The position numbers and the translations under genes were made by a program. Under the pieces are notes generated by a model. The model ran no database searches and was not told the origin of the DNA. It saw nothing but the letters and a program-made list of their open reading frames with translations. From the NCBI GenBank assembly GCA_028023455.1, contig JAQFVV010000980.1, forward strand, positions 1 through 64,000: DNA of 64,000 nucleotides, read 5' to 3'. This stretch comes from Epiperipatus broadwayi. Taxonomy: Eukaryota; Onychophora; Udeonychophora; Euonychophora; Peripatidae. Below, piece by piece: positions 13,380 through 27,217 of this stretch (the stretch's first letter is position 1; each line of letters starts with the position of its first letter).

Positions 13380-14143
13380 CAATAATCTATATAATTGTGA
13401 ACAAACACAAAATCATGAATCACGTAATTAATGTGTATTGATTTTATATTTATAATGCCAGGATTGAAAGACTTAATAAAGCCATATCTACCGCTTGAAA
13501 TCTCTACAAGTTTTTTTAAACCATATTTTGATAATAATTAAGGTGTCTAAAAAAAATTCATACAACTAAATATATAAATAATTATTTTCTCTCTTTAATT
13601 TCTGCCTGAATATTTAATAATCACTTAAATATTGCACTCAGGCACTTATATTGACAATTACATTTTTTTTCTCTATTATATAAATACAAACCAGTATTTT
13701 TAAAAAAAAAAAACAAACAAACAAACAAATAATTCAACTAATATATATAGATTGTAAACAAAAAAAGATTTAGTAATGTGAAGAATTTTGAAAATCAATA
13801 CATTTTATTTGTCTACTAGTTTTCAATGTTGCAATTAAAAAGGCTCATAATCAAATATTGAATTGAAGATATGAAGATAACACACATATACACCCCAATG
13901 GTGTTATTTAACTACTATTGAGTTGTTTTAAGGCCATTCTTGAATAAGTAAAACGTCATGTCTTTTATTAATAATACTTAATATCTGAAGGCATTTCTTC
14001 ATGAAAAATAAATTAATATTCCTGTAGACATTGTTCAATTGTTAGATAATCAATTCCATATAGAGCAATTTGATTAGATCTTAAAAGCCAGGTGCACTGG
14101 TCAAATAATAAGAGCAATTTTAAATGCAAATGATAACTCTATA
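13380..14143. other. AT-rich spacer, nothing recognised
   Basis: No recognisable coding, RNA or transposon structure apart from A-rich runs such as AAACAAACAAAC near 13710. Confidence 0.5.
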
Positions 14144-14155
14144 CTTCATTAATTT

Positions 14156-14268
14156 TTTTTTCCCATGTGTCATAGCATCGGCCGGGAAGCGAACCTGCTA
14201 ACCTAGGACAACTGCTTTTAAGACAGCTGTGCTGACCTCTTGACCACCAACACTTGACTATACTTCAA
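14156..14268 (-). mobile_element. tRNA-derived SINE, family 1, minus strand
   Basis: Read on the minus strand it starts near TGTTGGTGGTCAAGAGG (A-box region), has a good B box GGTTCGCTTCCC and ends GGCCGATGCTATGACAC, the family signature. A 12-bp direct repeat CTTCATTAATTT lies at 14144-14155 and 14269-14280. Its 5' part resembles the second SINE type at 43.94 kb, so it may be a recombinant or a distinct subfamily. Confidence 0.8.
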
Positions 14269-14504
14269 CTTCATTAATTTAGAAGACTCTTGTGACATAA
14301 TTGTAAGTGCTTCTATCTATCATGTCTACAATCCTAATTTTATTTCAGACTAAGTGAATTTTGATTTTTGCTAATACATATATAGCCAATCAACCACCCA
14401 AAATTGATCAGTAAATAGCTATCTACCTGTTAATAACCAAAGAATATTTTTTCCTGTTATTTTGGGCTACTCATATGAATTTCAATCAATTGACTTGCCT
14501 AATT

Positions 14505-14645
14505 TTTTTAATCTAGTGGTAGAGTTATGGACTGCGGGCTTTAAGAATCATGGATCATAGTTGCAGCTCTGTAACTTCCAATATTCAAAGTTCATATGAA
14601 CTCCTGAATAATAAACCATTGGATTATTTTTTTAATCCACTTACT
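14505..14645 (+). mobile_element. SINE-like repeat, copy 2 (family with the 9.3-kb copy)
   Basis: CTAGTGGTAGAGTTATGG resembles a tRNA A box, and GGATCATAGTTGC lies where a B box would be. The tail TTCATATGAACTCCTGAATA followed by ATAAACCATTGGATTATT matches the tail at 9.43-9.48 kb. The open frame at 14550-14756 is incidental. Confidence 0.55.
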
Positions 14646-14759
14646 ATAAAAAAAATACAATGTATGACTGTAATAGTATATTACTTTTACCATGTTGATG
14701 GGTACGTCATAACCATATATTCACTGAGCCTGCGATTATCTTTATTTTATCATTGATGT

Positions 14760-16030
14760 TCCAATCATTTTGTACAAGTTCGCATACACTTTCTATCCTT
14801 TGCTATTATTTTTTTAATAATGAAAATTTTTATTTATAATCATTTCGATACTCTGAGAAATATTTATTGTTTTTTTTTTTCTATTTTCTTTACAATTATT
14901 AGAACAAATAACTTCACTGCAAATTTTTAAATCATTTCATTCAGCCGAATTTTCAAAACAATAAAACTAAAATAAAAGAATCGGCGACTGCATTATTTAT
15001 TTTCTCTTAATGATAAGTATTAATATAAAAGGATGGAACCCATCTTATTCACGTATAAGAAGAAACTTTAAATAAAAATAATGTCCTCATCTTATTTAGC
15101 AAACATAATGTAGAATATATAAAGAGAGAGAGAAAATATTTTGTCTTTAATAATATTTAATGTGAATGTAAAAGACATTTTAAAGATAATGTATCAAATT
15201 AATGCAGAAAAATCTTATATTTGTTGCGTAATAGTAAAATTTATATTTTATTTGATATATATATGCAATGCATTTTAGTGCAATTGCTGTTGAATTTAAA
15301 GGAAATATGGCTTTGATTTTAAGATTAATGTGTTTTTGCTGCAAATTGCCTGTTTTAAAATAAAACAAAAATTCTAGTAACAAAAATGAATATAGACTGA
15401 AGTAAACTGTGAATAACAAAAATAGGTTTAAAAGAGAATAAGTTTGAAACCATATTTATATTACTTTGTAATTCTACTTCTTTTACTGAGAAAACTGTAA
15501 TACATATAATAAAACTTTGTATTCAGAATTCAGATATGCACTTTTTTTTTTCACGAGGAGTTTAGAGTTTAAAAAAATTAAAAAAGGTCCTTATTATGCA
15601 TAACATACACAATGAACAAATGCATACGTATTTAGTTTAAATAAAAACTGAATACTATTTAGCAATTATAATCAAAGAAATTTATTAGCAAAAATTATGA
15701 AATATAAAAAAAAAATCGCATTTTTCAATAATACTCAATCTTTTTTTTTTTTTTTTTTGTAACAAAGATCTCTGATCTCTAAAATATTACTACAAAAGTC
15801 AGAGAACACATCCGGTTTTCCTCATTCATTTTTTTTATATCAAAAATATGGAGTTGTTCATCATATTTATTAGATGCGTTACTGCAGCTCTCTGGTAAAT
15901 AGTTCAAATGAGAGTCTACAAAATAAACTTTTATGGGCATAATGCATCCTAAATCCTGATGTGTATTAAGCATACTCATTGTAGTTGTGGAACTCTTCCT
16001 CTTCTGGTAAAGTTGTTGATTATATTCTTA
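14760..16030. other. AT-rich spacer, nothing recognised
   Basis: Only homopolymer A or T runs (for example 15540, 15740) and a GA run at 15124. Open frames at 15180-15419 and 15779-15979 show no domain. Confidence 0.5.
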
Positions 16031-16036
16031 AAATAT

Positions 16037-16098
16037 GCTTACGCCAGCCTTTCTTTTTCTAGTAAACTTACGCCAGCCTTTCTTTTTCTAGTAAACTT
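16037..16098. repeat. 29-bp tandem duplication
   Basis: Two adjacent, essentially identical copies of ACGCCAGCCTTTCTTTTTCT plus AGTAAACTT begin at 16041 and 16070. The lack of divergence suggests a recent slippage event. Confidence 0.9.
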
Positions 16099-16155
16099 GC
16101 ATCAAAATACTGATCTCATTTAAGTTTTCTAATTTTTTTTTATTTAAATTTTTTT

Positions 16156-16425
16156 TTATTCTATTGCTATATTGATTGTTACAATTACAAATATGACATC
16201 AATTACATATCTATTTAGAGCAATGTAGATCCAACCTTCTCCCATGTTGCTCTTGTGATATAGCTTGGAGCAATTAGTCGGTCTTTCTTCATGATTTTCT
16301 CCACTACCATGCAGGTCTCTCATCCTTTCAATCGTTGCTTTACATCTGACATACCACAGAGCATAATTCATGAAAATTTCCAGTCTTATGTCCATAAATA
16401 GACCCTGTCCTATATAGTCTCCCAC
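16156..16425 (-). pseudogene. possible C-terminal fragment of a Tx1/L1-like LINE
   Basis: The 89-codon minus-strand frame contains IRLEIFMNYALWYVRCKATI. It resembles IRLATFINFSIWTARCSMIF in the Tx1-like fragment at 39.0-39.2 kb: an aliphatic helix, a conserved W, then R-C. In that family this helix follows the zinc-binding C-terminal domain. The match is about 20 residues and no reverse transcriptase motif was found nearby, so the call is tentative. Confidence 0.35.
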
Positions 16426-17169
16426 AAATACAACTTTTTTATATTTTTGCTACTGCAAAATGAAAAAATTTGTTTAAAATGTGAGTAAATCCTTTCTAAT
16501 TTTATTCATAATCTTCACAAATTAAATAACAAGATCAGGTTTTATGTGAAATGAGAGAATTATGTGACTATTAATGTGCAATTTGAATTTCTATCACAGT
16601 GACTATTTCATTCTCAAAGAAAATGAATACTTAATGTAATCTTGCTATATCTTCAGTATCATTAAAATTATTGTGAAATACCACATATTTTCTATTTATG
16701 TTCATTGTAGATGATTGATTGCAGCACATTTACCAGAATCTTACATAACTCTTGTGCTAAACAGTGCATTACAGTTTAGTTACATAAAATAATTATCTTT
16801 TGTCTGGTTTTTCTTCCGTCCAATACCTCATATGGTGCAGCCATCATTAAGCCAATGTTATAAATACACAAAGTTAATGCATTATTATTTGGAAAAAAAA
16901 GTATTAAATCACTTTTTTTGTGTTTATTCAAAGTAATGTTTATATTGGTTAGAGAAGATTCTATTCCTGCATGGTCTAAATTATTTATATTATCTTGCTT
17001 TAAAAATCATGCAGTTAACTAACTTATAGAATAATACCAATGATCATTTGTTTCAAGAGATGTTGAAAATTCCTCATTTTTGTCAGCATCTTCTTGGCCT
17101 TGAAAGTATTGGAAAACTTTCAGAGTAAGAAACAGATCTCATATTGAAGATAAATAGTGTACCGGTCAA

Positions 17170-17300
17170 AATATGTTTATCCATCTAACATGAGCTGGAA
17201 CTCACAAAATGTACTTCAAACCCAGTCAAGCCCAAGTTTTAGGTCAGGGACCAGCCTGAATTCGAACCCACTCTCTAAGCCCCAGATCTAACACCTAATG
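17170..17300 (-). mobile_element. possible tRNA-derived SINE remnant
   Basis: On the minus strand the block contains GTGGGTTCGAATTCAG, close to the RNA polymerase III B-box consensus, in a block richer in G+C than its surroundings. I found no second copy in the window and no clear target duplication. Confidence 0.3.
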
Positions 17301-17679
17301 AATAATATAATAGTGATGGCACATGAAAATTAATTTTAATCTGGCCGACTAGCAAAGCTGAACAAAACAATGAGACATCTATTAACTATGACTAAACTAA
17401 AACATATATAAGCAGGCTTTACTTTTGGAAGTGGAGAAAAGAAATTCGAACTACTCAAATAAGTTAGATAATAAAAATATAGTTTAATATACTGACAAAT
17501 TATTATACATTGATAAATTAATTATATACATTAGTGTGTGCATGAATGTGCAAGCGGTCTACCAAGCGATAGAGGATAACATAGTGTCATTCACGCTATT
17601 ATTTCTCATATGCTCTTTATTAGCTAAAAAAATATATTATAAATAAACACACATCTTTGGTGGGGCTAATATTAAAATG

Positions 17680-17770
17680 CCAATCAACTATTACAAAGAA
17701 TTACATAATACTACCATTAACGCTTTGATTTATGGTTCAGAAACATGGTGACTAACATATATTTTTCTAG
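17680..17770 (+). pseudogene. possible RTE LINE fragment
   Basis: A frame reads LPLTLIYGSETW before a stop. This matches the LPxLxYGxETW motif near the C-terminus of RTE-type polyproteins, seen better preserved at 25.14 kb. The following 700 bp give no convincing continuation. Confidence 0.35.
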
Positions 17771-18020
17771 GAGCGTTCCGAAATTCATTATACATATGAT
17801 ATAAACTATTTTCACACCACTGAGGTCGTGAAAATAAATAAGATACATTTGAAAAACATATTTGAAAATGACATTTGATTAGATGACAAAATATTTAATG
17901 AAAAATTATTTTAACGATAGTAAGACAAACGCTTTATTTTTCCCAAGGCATATACTCTTAAATAGATAAATAAGTTATGATGGTGGGATTGTATAATTAA
18001 TAAAATAGAAGTAATTGGCA

Positions 18021-18022
18021 TT

Positions 18023-18080
<58 letters not shown>
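18021..18080. repeat. (TA)n dinucleotide tract
   Basis: Nearly pure TA run with one TTTA interruption, just upstream of the 64-bp minisatellite. Confidence 0.95.
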
Positions 18081-18082
<2 letters not shown>

Positions 18083-18204
18083 AAGCAAAGCATAATTTTA
18101 ATATTAGAGCATTAAAACTGGGTCATGAAGCAAAAGAAATAAATATACGAGAAGTTTGCGGTGCTGACATTATAACTAAGAAATAACAGGAAAAGTCATG
18201 TTTC

Positions 18205-18465
18205 TGGATGAAAGATGTAGTGGATAGCATGTGCCAGACTTAGGGAATCACCACCAGATGCCTTTTTATACAAAGAAAGTGGATGTGCATAGTGTGTGCC
18301 AAACTTAGGGATCACCGCCAGAGGCCTTTTTATACGAAGAAAGTAGATGTGCATAGCGTGTGCCAAACTTAGGGATCACCGCCAGAGGCCTTTTTATACG
18401 AAGAAAGTAGATATGCATAGGGTGTGCCAAACTTAAAGGATCACAGCCAGAAGCATTTTATACGG
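18205..18465. repeat. minisatellite, four copies of a 64-65-bp unit
   Basis: The motif GTGTGCCAAACTTAGGGATC, followed by an A/C-rich segment and CCTTTTTATACGAAGAAAGT, recurs at about 18229, 18294, 18358 and 18422. The two central copies are almost identical and the outer ones diverge, the usual sign of homogenisation from the middle. The unit is G+C richer than its surroundings. The period is not a multiple of three, so the array is not a protein repeat. Confidence 0.92.
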
Positions 18466-18549
18466 AATAAATGTGGTTCCAGATAGCTCAACTATCTATG
18501 GAACAAGGTACAAAAAGAAATCTATGGGTTTGAACTTGTCGCCACCCCC

Positions 18550-21500
18550 AGATTAGACGACTAGAAGCACATAATAGATATATATAATACAAAGATAGGC
18601 TAAATGTCAGTAATACAGTACGAATAATAAATGTCACTAACAACATTGAATAAATTTTACTGCTTTAAAATAAATGACCCTTGTTTGAGTACTATAATTT
18701 AGACAAATAATATGCTATGCCGCTATAATATATATAGAGAAATTTAGATTTTATTTTACTAAAATATACTTGAAGATTTTATTTAGCAAAAGAGAACATT
18801 AAGATTTAGATTTCAAATTAATAAAATATATGTTAAGATTTGATTTAGTAAAAGAAGCATTAAGATTTCCCCCCATCCCTTTTTTTGCTATTTAAAATAA
18901 ATCAATCCCACCTTCATTGATTTTACAATAAATGGAATATATAAGTATATTTCAAGAGTAAATAAAAAAGACTAGAAGTTATATAGAAAACAAATAATCG
19001 GTCACCTTTTCAGAAATGAATAAAGAATATTTTAAAATTTCAAAACGTTAATTAGCCAAAGTTCTGGATCTTCCCCGGGTAGAAAATCCAGGGTTAAACA
19101 AATATATATATATTTTTATATTAAAGCATAAACAAAAATGTTGACGTAAAACAATCTGGCAAGTGTATTAATTAATATTGTGTTATGTTTTAAAAGGGGA
19201 CATTAAAAACCTTAATCCATAAAGATTTACTTAAAAGGAAGAAAAGATTTTACAAAATTCAACTCGTCATATTGTTAGAGATTGGCAGAATAATAATAAT
19301 AATAATAAAAGCATATATATAAAATCAAGTAATAAATAACTATAAATAATTGACCGCACCAAAGTTAAAGAAAGTTAGAGCATATGAGATAGAATTAAAT
19401 TTAAAGAAATCATTTGAGAGCAATTTACATATTATATATAGAAATTAACTAAGAGCAAATTACATATTAACAAAAACAAAGTTAAATAATATATTTAAAA
19501 AAATCTTGATAGATGAGTTAGGTTAGATTTAGTTTGTGGTGATGGCTTGAAAAGTTACCTGGCAATTTTAAGAGTCCGATTTAAAATATTGCATGTACAC
19601 GGCAATTGAAATGAAAGTTCTTAAATAATTGCAAGCTTCTATTAGCATTAAAGTTCTTAGGTCAGGCTTTTACTTTCTCTTGGGCAGCAGAATGAGATGG
19701 CCACAGAAGATGATGACCCAACTGGGCAGAGAAGTGATGGATTTATGGCTACATTATTTAAGTTTCAAACGATGTGTCATACATTTACAATCAGTTCTCT
19801 CCATAGTAGCTAATCTAATCTGTGACTCAAAATTCAGTCATTTTATACTTTTTCTTTATCGGTTGTTTTTGAAGATGCAACAGTAAGATAACATCCAAAA
19901 ATAAATTCAAATCTATTTCCAGATTAGAAATAGATTTGACAACATGTTTTTAACAAAAATATCTCTAATCTTAATCCCATTTTAAGTAAAAAAATTTAAT
20001 TAAAATACCTACCCCAGATTAAAACAATAGTGCTTCCAACCCCTTTAATTATTTTTAGACAATTACTGCAGCATCTTCCATATTGGATTTTATAAAAATA
20101 TACAGTTTAATAGAAAAAGTACTTTAAAAAGAAAAAGTCTAAAATGACGTATAATAAAATATTTACAAAAAAATCAATATTTTGTTAGTATTTTGCTCCT
20201 ATATATATATATATATATATATTTTTTTGAATTGCACCTATGTATTTTAATAAAAATAATTAATAATTGATAAAAAAGAATTAATAATAATTTTAAAACA
20301 TGTTATTGAAACATTAAATTTTATACTTTAGGCATGCATCTCAAATATATACATAAAATATATATACATGACAAAAGGAGTGGGATGGGAAATAGGGATT
20401 TAAACACAGGTTAGTAGGTAGAAACATGAAGCACAATCTTAAGCTAAGATTGACTGCTTCAGTAGATAAATGATGGGTCTCTTAGATTTTATTTGTAAAA
20501 CTCTGAATGGTTAGACAAAAATAATCTGTGGTCCAGTCTTTAGACCTCTATATGTGATTGTTACTGCAAATAACATGAAGTTATCTTTATTTTTCCCAGT
20601 TTATTATTAATTTCACTTAACAAATAGCATTTATGTGGTGACAATTTTTTTTTATTTGGTCTCTAATTTTACACCTTAAATAGTATCTTATAGGACTTTT
20701 CTTTGAATGAAATTCTCTTTCCATATCTTGCAAATGTAAACTTTCCACAAGTATTACTAAATTTCTCTGATTTATTCTAACCTGCATACTAGTGATGTAT
20801 CTTTTAAATAATAAATAAAAATATGCTATTATTATTTATCAGTAATTTATAAATTATATCACTTAATATATTTTCTTAAAGATAATTATTTCAGACAATT
20901 TATAAAAATATTTGTTTGATGCTTTGATGATGACTTGCAAATTAAACTAAAATTTAGCACATTACAATAAATATAAACATATGAATATAAAAAATAAAAT
21001 AAAATTCAAAAATGAATCTTAATGTATAAATCACAAAAATCTCTACATTATCCATAAACAATGAATTACTCAATTATCATTAAATTAAAAGGATATGGCC
21101 TTATAACTAGTAAACATTTCCTGATTATAAAATTTATAAATGCAAATTTGAATTTTCTGAATCAAAATATGAATTTATACCTTTGTTTCCCAATGGGGAT
21201 GATAATTGGACTGAGAAGATCTAAGGGAGCATTGCGTGTCCAAGAGATAATAGAGGGACACTGAGGACTAGCCACCACTTGCCTTGGGCTATAATCATAA
21301 AAACATTCTGCAATGTCTTATTAATCAAATTATAAATGTATGCTTGAATCAATACTTATCTGCTTCTTAGCTAAGTATGTTTTTACTAGTCTGTACATTT
21401 GATATTTTACAAGTTTGAGCAAGTCGTATATTTTCAGATCATGCAAATCCTAACAAGATTATCATGTATACAGAGCACTGAATCTATTACATGTTCTGAT

Positions 21501-21680
21501 GGGTACATTGAATATTACTATAAATAGTGGGAAAAAATTAAATAATAGAAGTTTGTTTTGGTATTTCTTCAAAGAAATTAGTATGGTGTCTATACAGAGA
21601 TCACAATAAAAGTATAACTTATATCATGTACTTTATATTATTGGCACAAATAATTATTGCCAAATAGGTAAGTACCTAAT
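18550..21680. other. AT-rich spacer; no gene recognised
   Basis: Contains a (TA)n run at 20201-20222 and two slightly GC-richer blocks (19600-19890 and 21180-21300) with open frames of 85 and 67 codons. I recognise neither. A tRNA-like B-box remnant may lie near 20395-20420 on the minus strand (GTGTTTAAATCCC), too weak to call. Confidence 0.45.
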
Positions 21681-21683
21681 TGG

Positions 21684-21949
<266 letters not shown>

Positions 21950-22379
21950 TTTATTTTAAATTTCGCATAATAAATGTGCATGTGTTGGTAGTGAAAAGAG
22001 GGGTGATGGATATTAAATATGACTGTTACTAAGTGGCTTGATTTCATTTCTCAGCCAAATAATATTTATGTTTGTTTCAATTTAGTCTCGCCATAAAATA
22101 TTTTATAGAGTTCACTTTGAATGATTGTATGAATCTATGTGGCTCAATTAATAATCAATTTTTACTTTGTCAAAATCTGTATATGATTTTGGAGTTCTAA
22201 TTAGTAATAGTTGTTTTACTTTTTGTGTTAAATATTAATCGATTTTCTTTTTGTCATCTATGAGTATCTGAACTCGGTATGACCTTTTAGGTTTTTTAGT
22301 AGTAGGAGGTATTTATATAATGTAAACCATGTTATTTTAAATTTATAATGAAATTAATCACCTTATTTGTCTTATTTTT

Positions 22380-23880
22380 CAGATACAACCATGTTTGATT
22401 TGAAAAAAAATTGTAGATAGTGCAATGTTGAATATTTGAAGTATGCTTTTATTCAGTCACATACAAACAAGACACTACCAATATGTCTGCTTTGTCAGAA
22501 AGTTTTCTCCAATGAAGCCATGAAATCTTCATAATTAAAACAACATTTAACTAAAAAACCATCCTAATAGAAAAAAAGATTGATCCTAAATTTCAAATGC
22601 TCAAAGATCAACATTTAAGATTTTGAATTTTGCCTAATATGTTTTTAGCAGAACCAAACAAGACGATGGATTATATGCCTCTTACAATATTTCATTCTTT
22701 ATTGCTAAATCCAGAAAAACAAACACTGTTGATGAAAAATTTATACTACCAACTGGGAGGTTTTGTACACAGTACTGTACAATCTAGCATCTGATATTAT
22801 TTTAAAAAATCCCATTGCGCAATAATATAGTGCAGAGATGAATTGAAGAAATCACCCAGGATATGGAGAATTACCAAATGAGTTTTTGAAGGCTACTAAG
22901 GTATTTTTTTTTGCAATATGTCAAAGCAACCATGCCAACAATGATGCTTTACTTTTAGCATATGTTTGCTTCATAAAATATGAAAAAAACCAATAGCTAT
23001 TATTTGCAAGACAATTAGAAATAGACACAAAAGGAAAGTCTATATTTGTCATACTGAAATGCTACTTTACAGAAAAAGGTATTCCTCTGAAAAATATATT
23101 GCCAATTGTTATTGATGGTGCTTCAGTGATGGTAGAATGCTACAATTGTTTTTATTTCATATTTGAAAAAGGCAGTACCAAATGAAGTTACTATACATTG
23201 TGTAATTCACTGACAACATTTGGTGTCAAAAAACTGGAGTGACTTCATTCATTGTTTCCTATAATATATAATAAGAGCAGTTAACAAGATAAAAAGCAAT
23301 GCTCTCATCAATAAACTGTTTGGAAAGTTTTGTAACAAAATGATGACAATATCAATTATTTACTATTGTGCACACAGAAATTCATTGGTTATTCAAGGGT
23401 ACTTGTCTAAAATAATTTTTTGAGCTCTTTGACTCAGTTTTAAAAACAGAGATGATTTATTAAAAAGAAATAGTTTAGGAATGATATAGCTCACTTGACA
23501 GATTTATTTTATAGATTTAATGAAACAAATCTAAAGTTTCATCATTGCAAAGGGTGACCATTTCTACATTTATGTCGAAACTTGCCTTGTTCAAACAAAA
23601 TGTAGGCTGAAAATTTTTTTACCAATTTCCAAATCTTGTCTCACTGACAAAAAATGATGATGACATTCTGATATACATCCAGTACTTGGAAACATTTAAA
23701 TAAGATTTCATAAGTCAATTTTAAGACATTCTCAATATGTCTATTTCAGATTGAGTTTTAGAACCTTCCTCAAATCAACATGCAGCAGAATTATTGCTGA
23801 AGAAGGAATAAAGTCTGGTGTTGATATGATGACAATTAATTCCATACTAATGCAAATGCTATTTATTTTGGTTAACTTGA
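22380..23880 (+). pseudogene. decayed hAT transposase (ZBED5/SCAND3-like)
   Basis: Plus-strand frames recover the family in order. The BED finger region reads YAFIQSHTNKTLPICLLCQK (about 22445), then VFSNEAMKSS and an H-L pair. The catalytic core region follows, with NNDALLLAYVCFIKYEK, LLFARQLEIDTKGKSIF and GIPLKNILPIVIDGASVM (about 22940-23130). The aspartate of that last block aligns with the second catalytic acid of hAT transposases. VTIHCVIH follows near 23190. BED-finger hAT transposases cut and paste DNA with 8-bp duplications. Here every block is separated by stops or frameshifts, the C-terminal dimerisation region is not clear and no terminal repeats were found. Confidence 0.75.
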
Positions 23881-25090
23881 AAAATACAAATACATTATAT
23901 ATTAATGCCATACTATTTTAGAATTAAAATACTTTGAGATTATTACAACTAATGCAACATGCAATATATATATTCTTCAAAATAAATCCTTAGTAAATGA
24001 GATATTTACATAAAAACGCAGGGATATTAAAAAATAAGAAATAATAATTATTTCAAGAAATTAAAAAAAAACACCCAATAAGCATATGATGACAATTTTG
24101 GAAAAGTTGTCAAATTGAAATATTTAAACATTCTTAATATAGTTAATGATTTATTTGAATTATACATAATGCATATCCAATTGATGATTTAACAGAAGAA
24201 AACGATTCTTTATAAATTGTTCATAAGTCTGCAAAAACAAAAATAAAAATTGTGTTAAAGGGGGTGGAAAAATGAGAAAGTAGTTGAAACTGCCAAGTTT
24301 GAAATAATTACGTCATTTATTTTATAAACAATCACTATTTAATCAAATGATGTTATTTGAAAAATGAAACAAAATCTAAATTAAAAATAATATTCCAATT
24401 ATCATTTTCTTTTTTAAAAAAACTTCATTTATTTTTACTGAATCAAAAAATCAACAAAATGAATATTAAAACAACTTATATTCTTGTTCCAGACGTTTTA
24501 AATACTTTTAATATCTTTTTCAAATGTTTAAATAATATGAAACATTATTGCAGAAAAGATATATATATTACCAACTTGTAAACTGTAAATTTGAGTATTG
24601 AACATTTTGCTCAAGAAAGCAGAAATGTAAAAATATATAACTGACAATTATTGTTAATCAGATCTGATAGCAAATTATTTTAATATATGAATTTTACTAT
24701 GATTACTTAATTAATGCTATTAAGCATTTTAAATTACTTTTTCGATTTTGTAGACATCTATAATCTGGCGAAATTGTTGTATTAATGATAGATTTTTTTG
24801 CATAGCTCGCTTCAGAGTAGAGGCTTTTCCAACAGTTCCTTGTAATTTGCATTTTTGATGAAAGAAAAGATAGTTCAGGAAATAATAATTTGAATGTAAT
24901 GGTTAGTTGTGTTGTGGCTATTTGAGAAAAAAATTCAAAACTCATTAAAAAATGAATTTTTCTCAGCCTGATTTTGAACCCGTCATAGATATATCAAGCA
25001 GATGTGATACTCTTGCACCAGAAAGTCCTTCTAAAGATAATTTAAATTTCTCTTAATATATATGTATGTATACTAAGATAGATCTATATT
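23880..25090. other. AT-rich spacer, nothing recognised
   Basis: Open frames at 24357-24581 (+) and 24703-24945 (-) carry no recognisable motif. Confidence 0.45.
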
Positions 25091-25099
25091 ATCATTTAA

Positions 25100-25577
25100 T
25101 AATAAAAAATATAATTCTTCATATGTTTTCTAACAAATGTGTTTTACCAGTTCTTACTTATGGATCTAAGACTTGGACATTAATAGAAGAGCAATACAGA
25201 GACTCCAGACCACTCAAAGAAGTATGGAGAGATGCATGTTGGGAGTAACAAGAAGAGATCGAAAATGCAATGTATGGGTAAGAAAACGAACAGGTGTTAC
25301 TGATCTCATTGAAAAAATTAAAAGATTGAAGTGGAATTGGGCTGGACATATTGCTAGAAGACATGATAATAGATGGACAATTGAAATCTTAAACTGGGAT
25401 CCAAGAGATTGTAAAAGACCCAAAAAGAGACTACATGTGAGATGGATAAATGAAATAAGAAAGTGTGTAGGGGTGATGTGGAGAAGAGAAGCTAAAGATC
25501 GGAGAAGATGGATTAAACTTGGAGAGACCTTCATCCTGCAGTGGATTGATAATGGTTGATGATGATGATGATGATGT
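25100..25577 (+). pseudogene. RTE-type LINE, 3' end with (GAT)n tail
   Basis: The first frame reads CVLPVLTYGSKTWTLI. A frameshift near 25175 leads into NRRAIQRLQTTQRSMERCML, then KRLKWNWAGHIARR, NRWTIEILNWDP and a W-rich end that stops at 25559. This order (YGCETWT, TQRAMERSMLG, LKWQWAGHIAR, RWT, RDRxxWRxLGEA) is the C-terminus of RTE-like endonuclease/reverse transcriptase polyproteins. The frame closes into GATGATGATGATGATGATG, the short 3' microsatellite tail usual in this group. About 130 codons after the shift are uninterrupted, so it is one of the better-preserved LINE ends here. The rest of the element is truncated. Confidence 0.88.
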
Positions 25578-25579
25578 TT

Positions 25580-27215
25580 TCTTTCTATAATCTATTTAAT
25601 TAAATGTTACATACTGCATTATTTTTAAAAAACAATAACAACAACAATAAAAAATAATAATAAATACAATAATCCTATTTCAGTTAAAATTTTATTAATC
25701 CAATATTGATTTCTTGTTTAATTATTTATAAAATCTATGCTGCATTAAATAAATTCCATTATACATCGCATGTATTTGCAAACATATTATTATTATATTC
25801 ATTAATAAGATATTATATATTTTTTTAAAAATGCAATAATTTACATATATATATATATTTAAATGTGAGTGGTTTAATTTACATTTGAAATATATTCATT
25901 ATTCAATTAAAAATATAAGTAATTTTTGCCTTACTTTCATATGTTTATTTTATTACAAAAACATAAAATAATAATAATAATTTTCAACAATAATGAATTG
26001 TGCCATATCCATCAGTTTGTCTTTTTAAGAATAATTAAATAAATTGTTTAATTGGTCATACATTAAAAGTTTCAGTTTTGCATTATGATTAAGAGAAAAA
26101 AAATGTTTTAAGATTAAAAATTATTTCAAAAGCACATTTATTTATCTTTGAAAAAAGAAATTGGAATTAATTTTCAACCATATGAAATTAAATACTTTTT
26201 TTTTGAAAATGTAGAATATAATTACTTCAATAGGATAAGAAAAATTGGGATTTAGTAACAGCTGTTAGTTATTTCAAAAGTAATGCAATATATATTTATA
26301 TATACACACATATAGTTATAGTGGGGGAGGGAGCTAAATATATATATATAATTTTTTAAAATGTTACATGAAATGTTTTTCTTGCAATATCTTATTTTTT
26401 TTTTTGTAAGTATATGAATTTTGTATTTTGCCAATATTTAGAATAAATGCTGCTTTTATTAAAAGTTTGCACTATTTTATATGATTAAATTGCACCAGAA
26501 ATAAATTATCAATAAAAGTTCTTTGATCAACTTAGCATCAGTAATTAGATATCAAATATTACTTTGTATTGCATATGACATTTTTAGCAATTAATAAAAA
26601 AGTTATTAAGACATTTATGTAAATATATATTTCTCTAGTTCTATGTATTGACCAATATCTAATTAATTATCTTTCCAATATTTTTTAAAAATTAGCTTAT
26701 CATATTATGTGTAATTATATGATACTTATTCATTATATATATATATATAATTATTGATTATGTAAGTTTCTCGATTTATCTTTGCATTTTTAATGTTGTG
26801 AGATCTGTCACAACAATGATTATCTAGCTGTATAAAAATATAGATTACTTTTTTTTATTATGCATATAAACTATAAATCACATTTATTCATGAGATGAGA
26901 TTAAGGCTTAAAATACCTAGAACTTCACACCAAATATGTTAGTCATTTACACGTATGTATATAATATTATGTAAACATTACTATCATCAATCATTACTTT
27001 TTTCCCAACAGTGCATTTTTGTAAACAAATATAAGTCTGAATAAAGTGGCAAAAACAAGAGGCTAATCTCTTGTCTGTAAGCCACAAACATGTAATATAC
27101 ATTGAAATTTAACCTGTGTAAACACGAAATGCAAAATTTAAATAAAAAAAAGATCCTATTTTGCTAATAAATAAACGTTTTTTCACTTGTATACAAAGCA
27201 AAACTAATAAAATAG
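25580..27215. other. AT-rich spacer, nothing recognised
   Basis: Short TA runs near 25845 and 26740 only. No coding or RNA signal. Confidence 0.5.
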
Positions 27216-27217
27216 TC

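Noticed and set aside
18205-18465. CRISPR-like array
   Set aside because: The whole 64-bp unit repeats without unique spacers, and the genome is animal-like.
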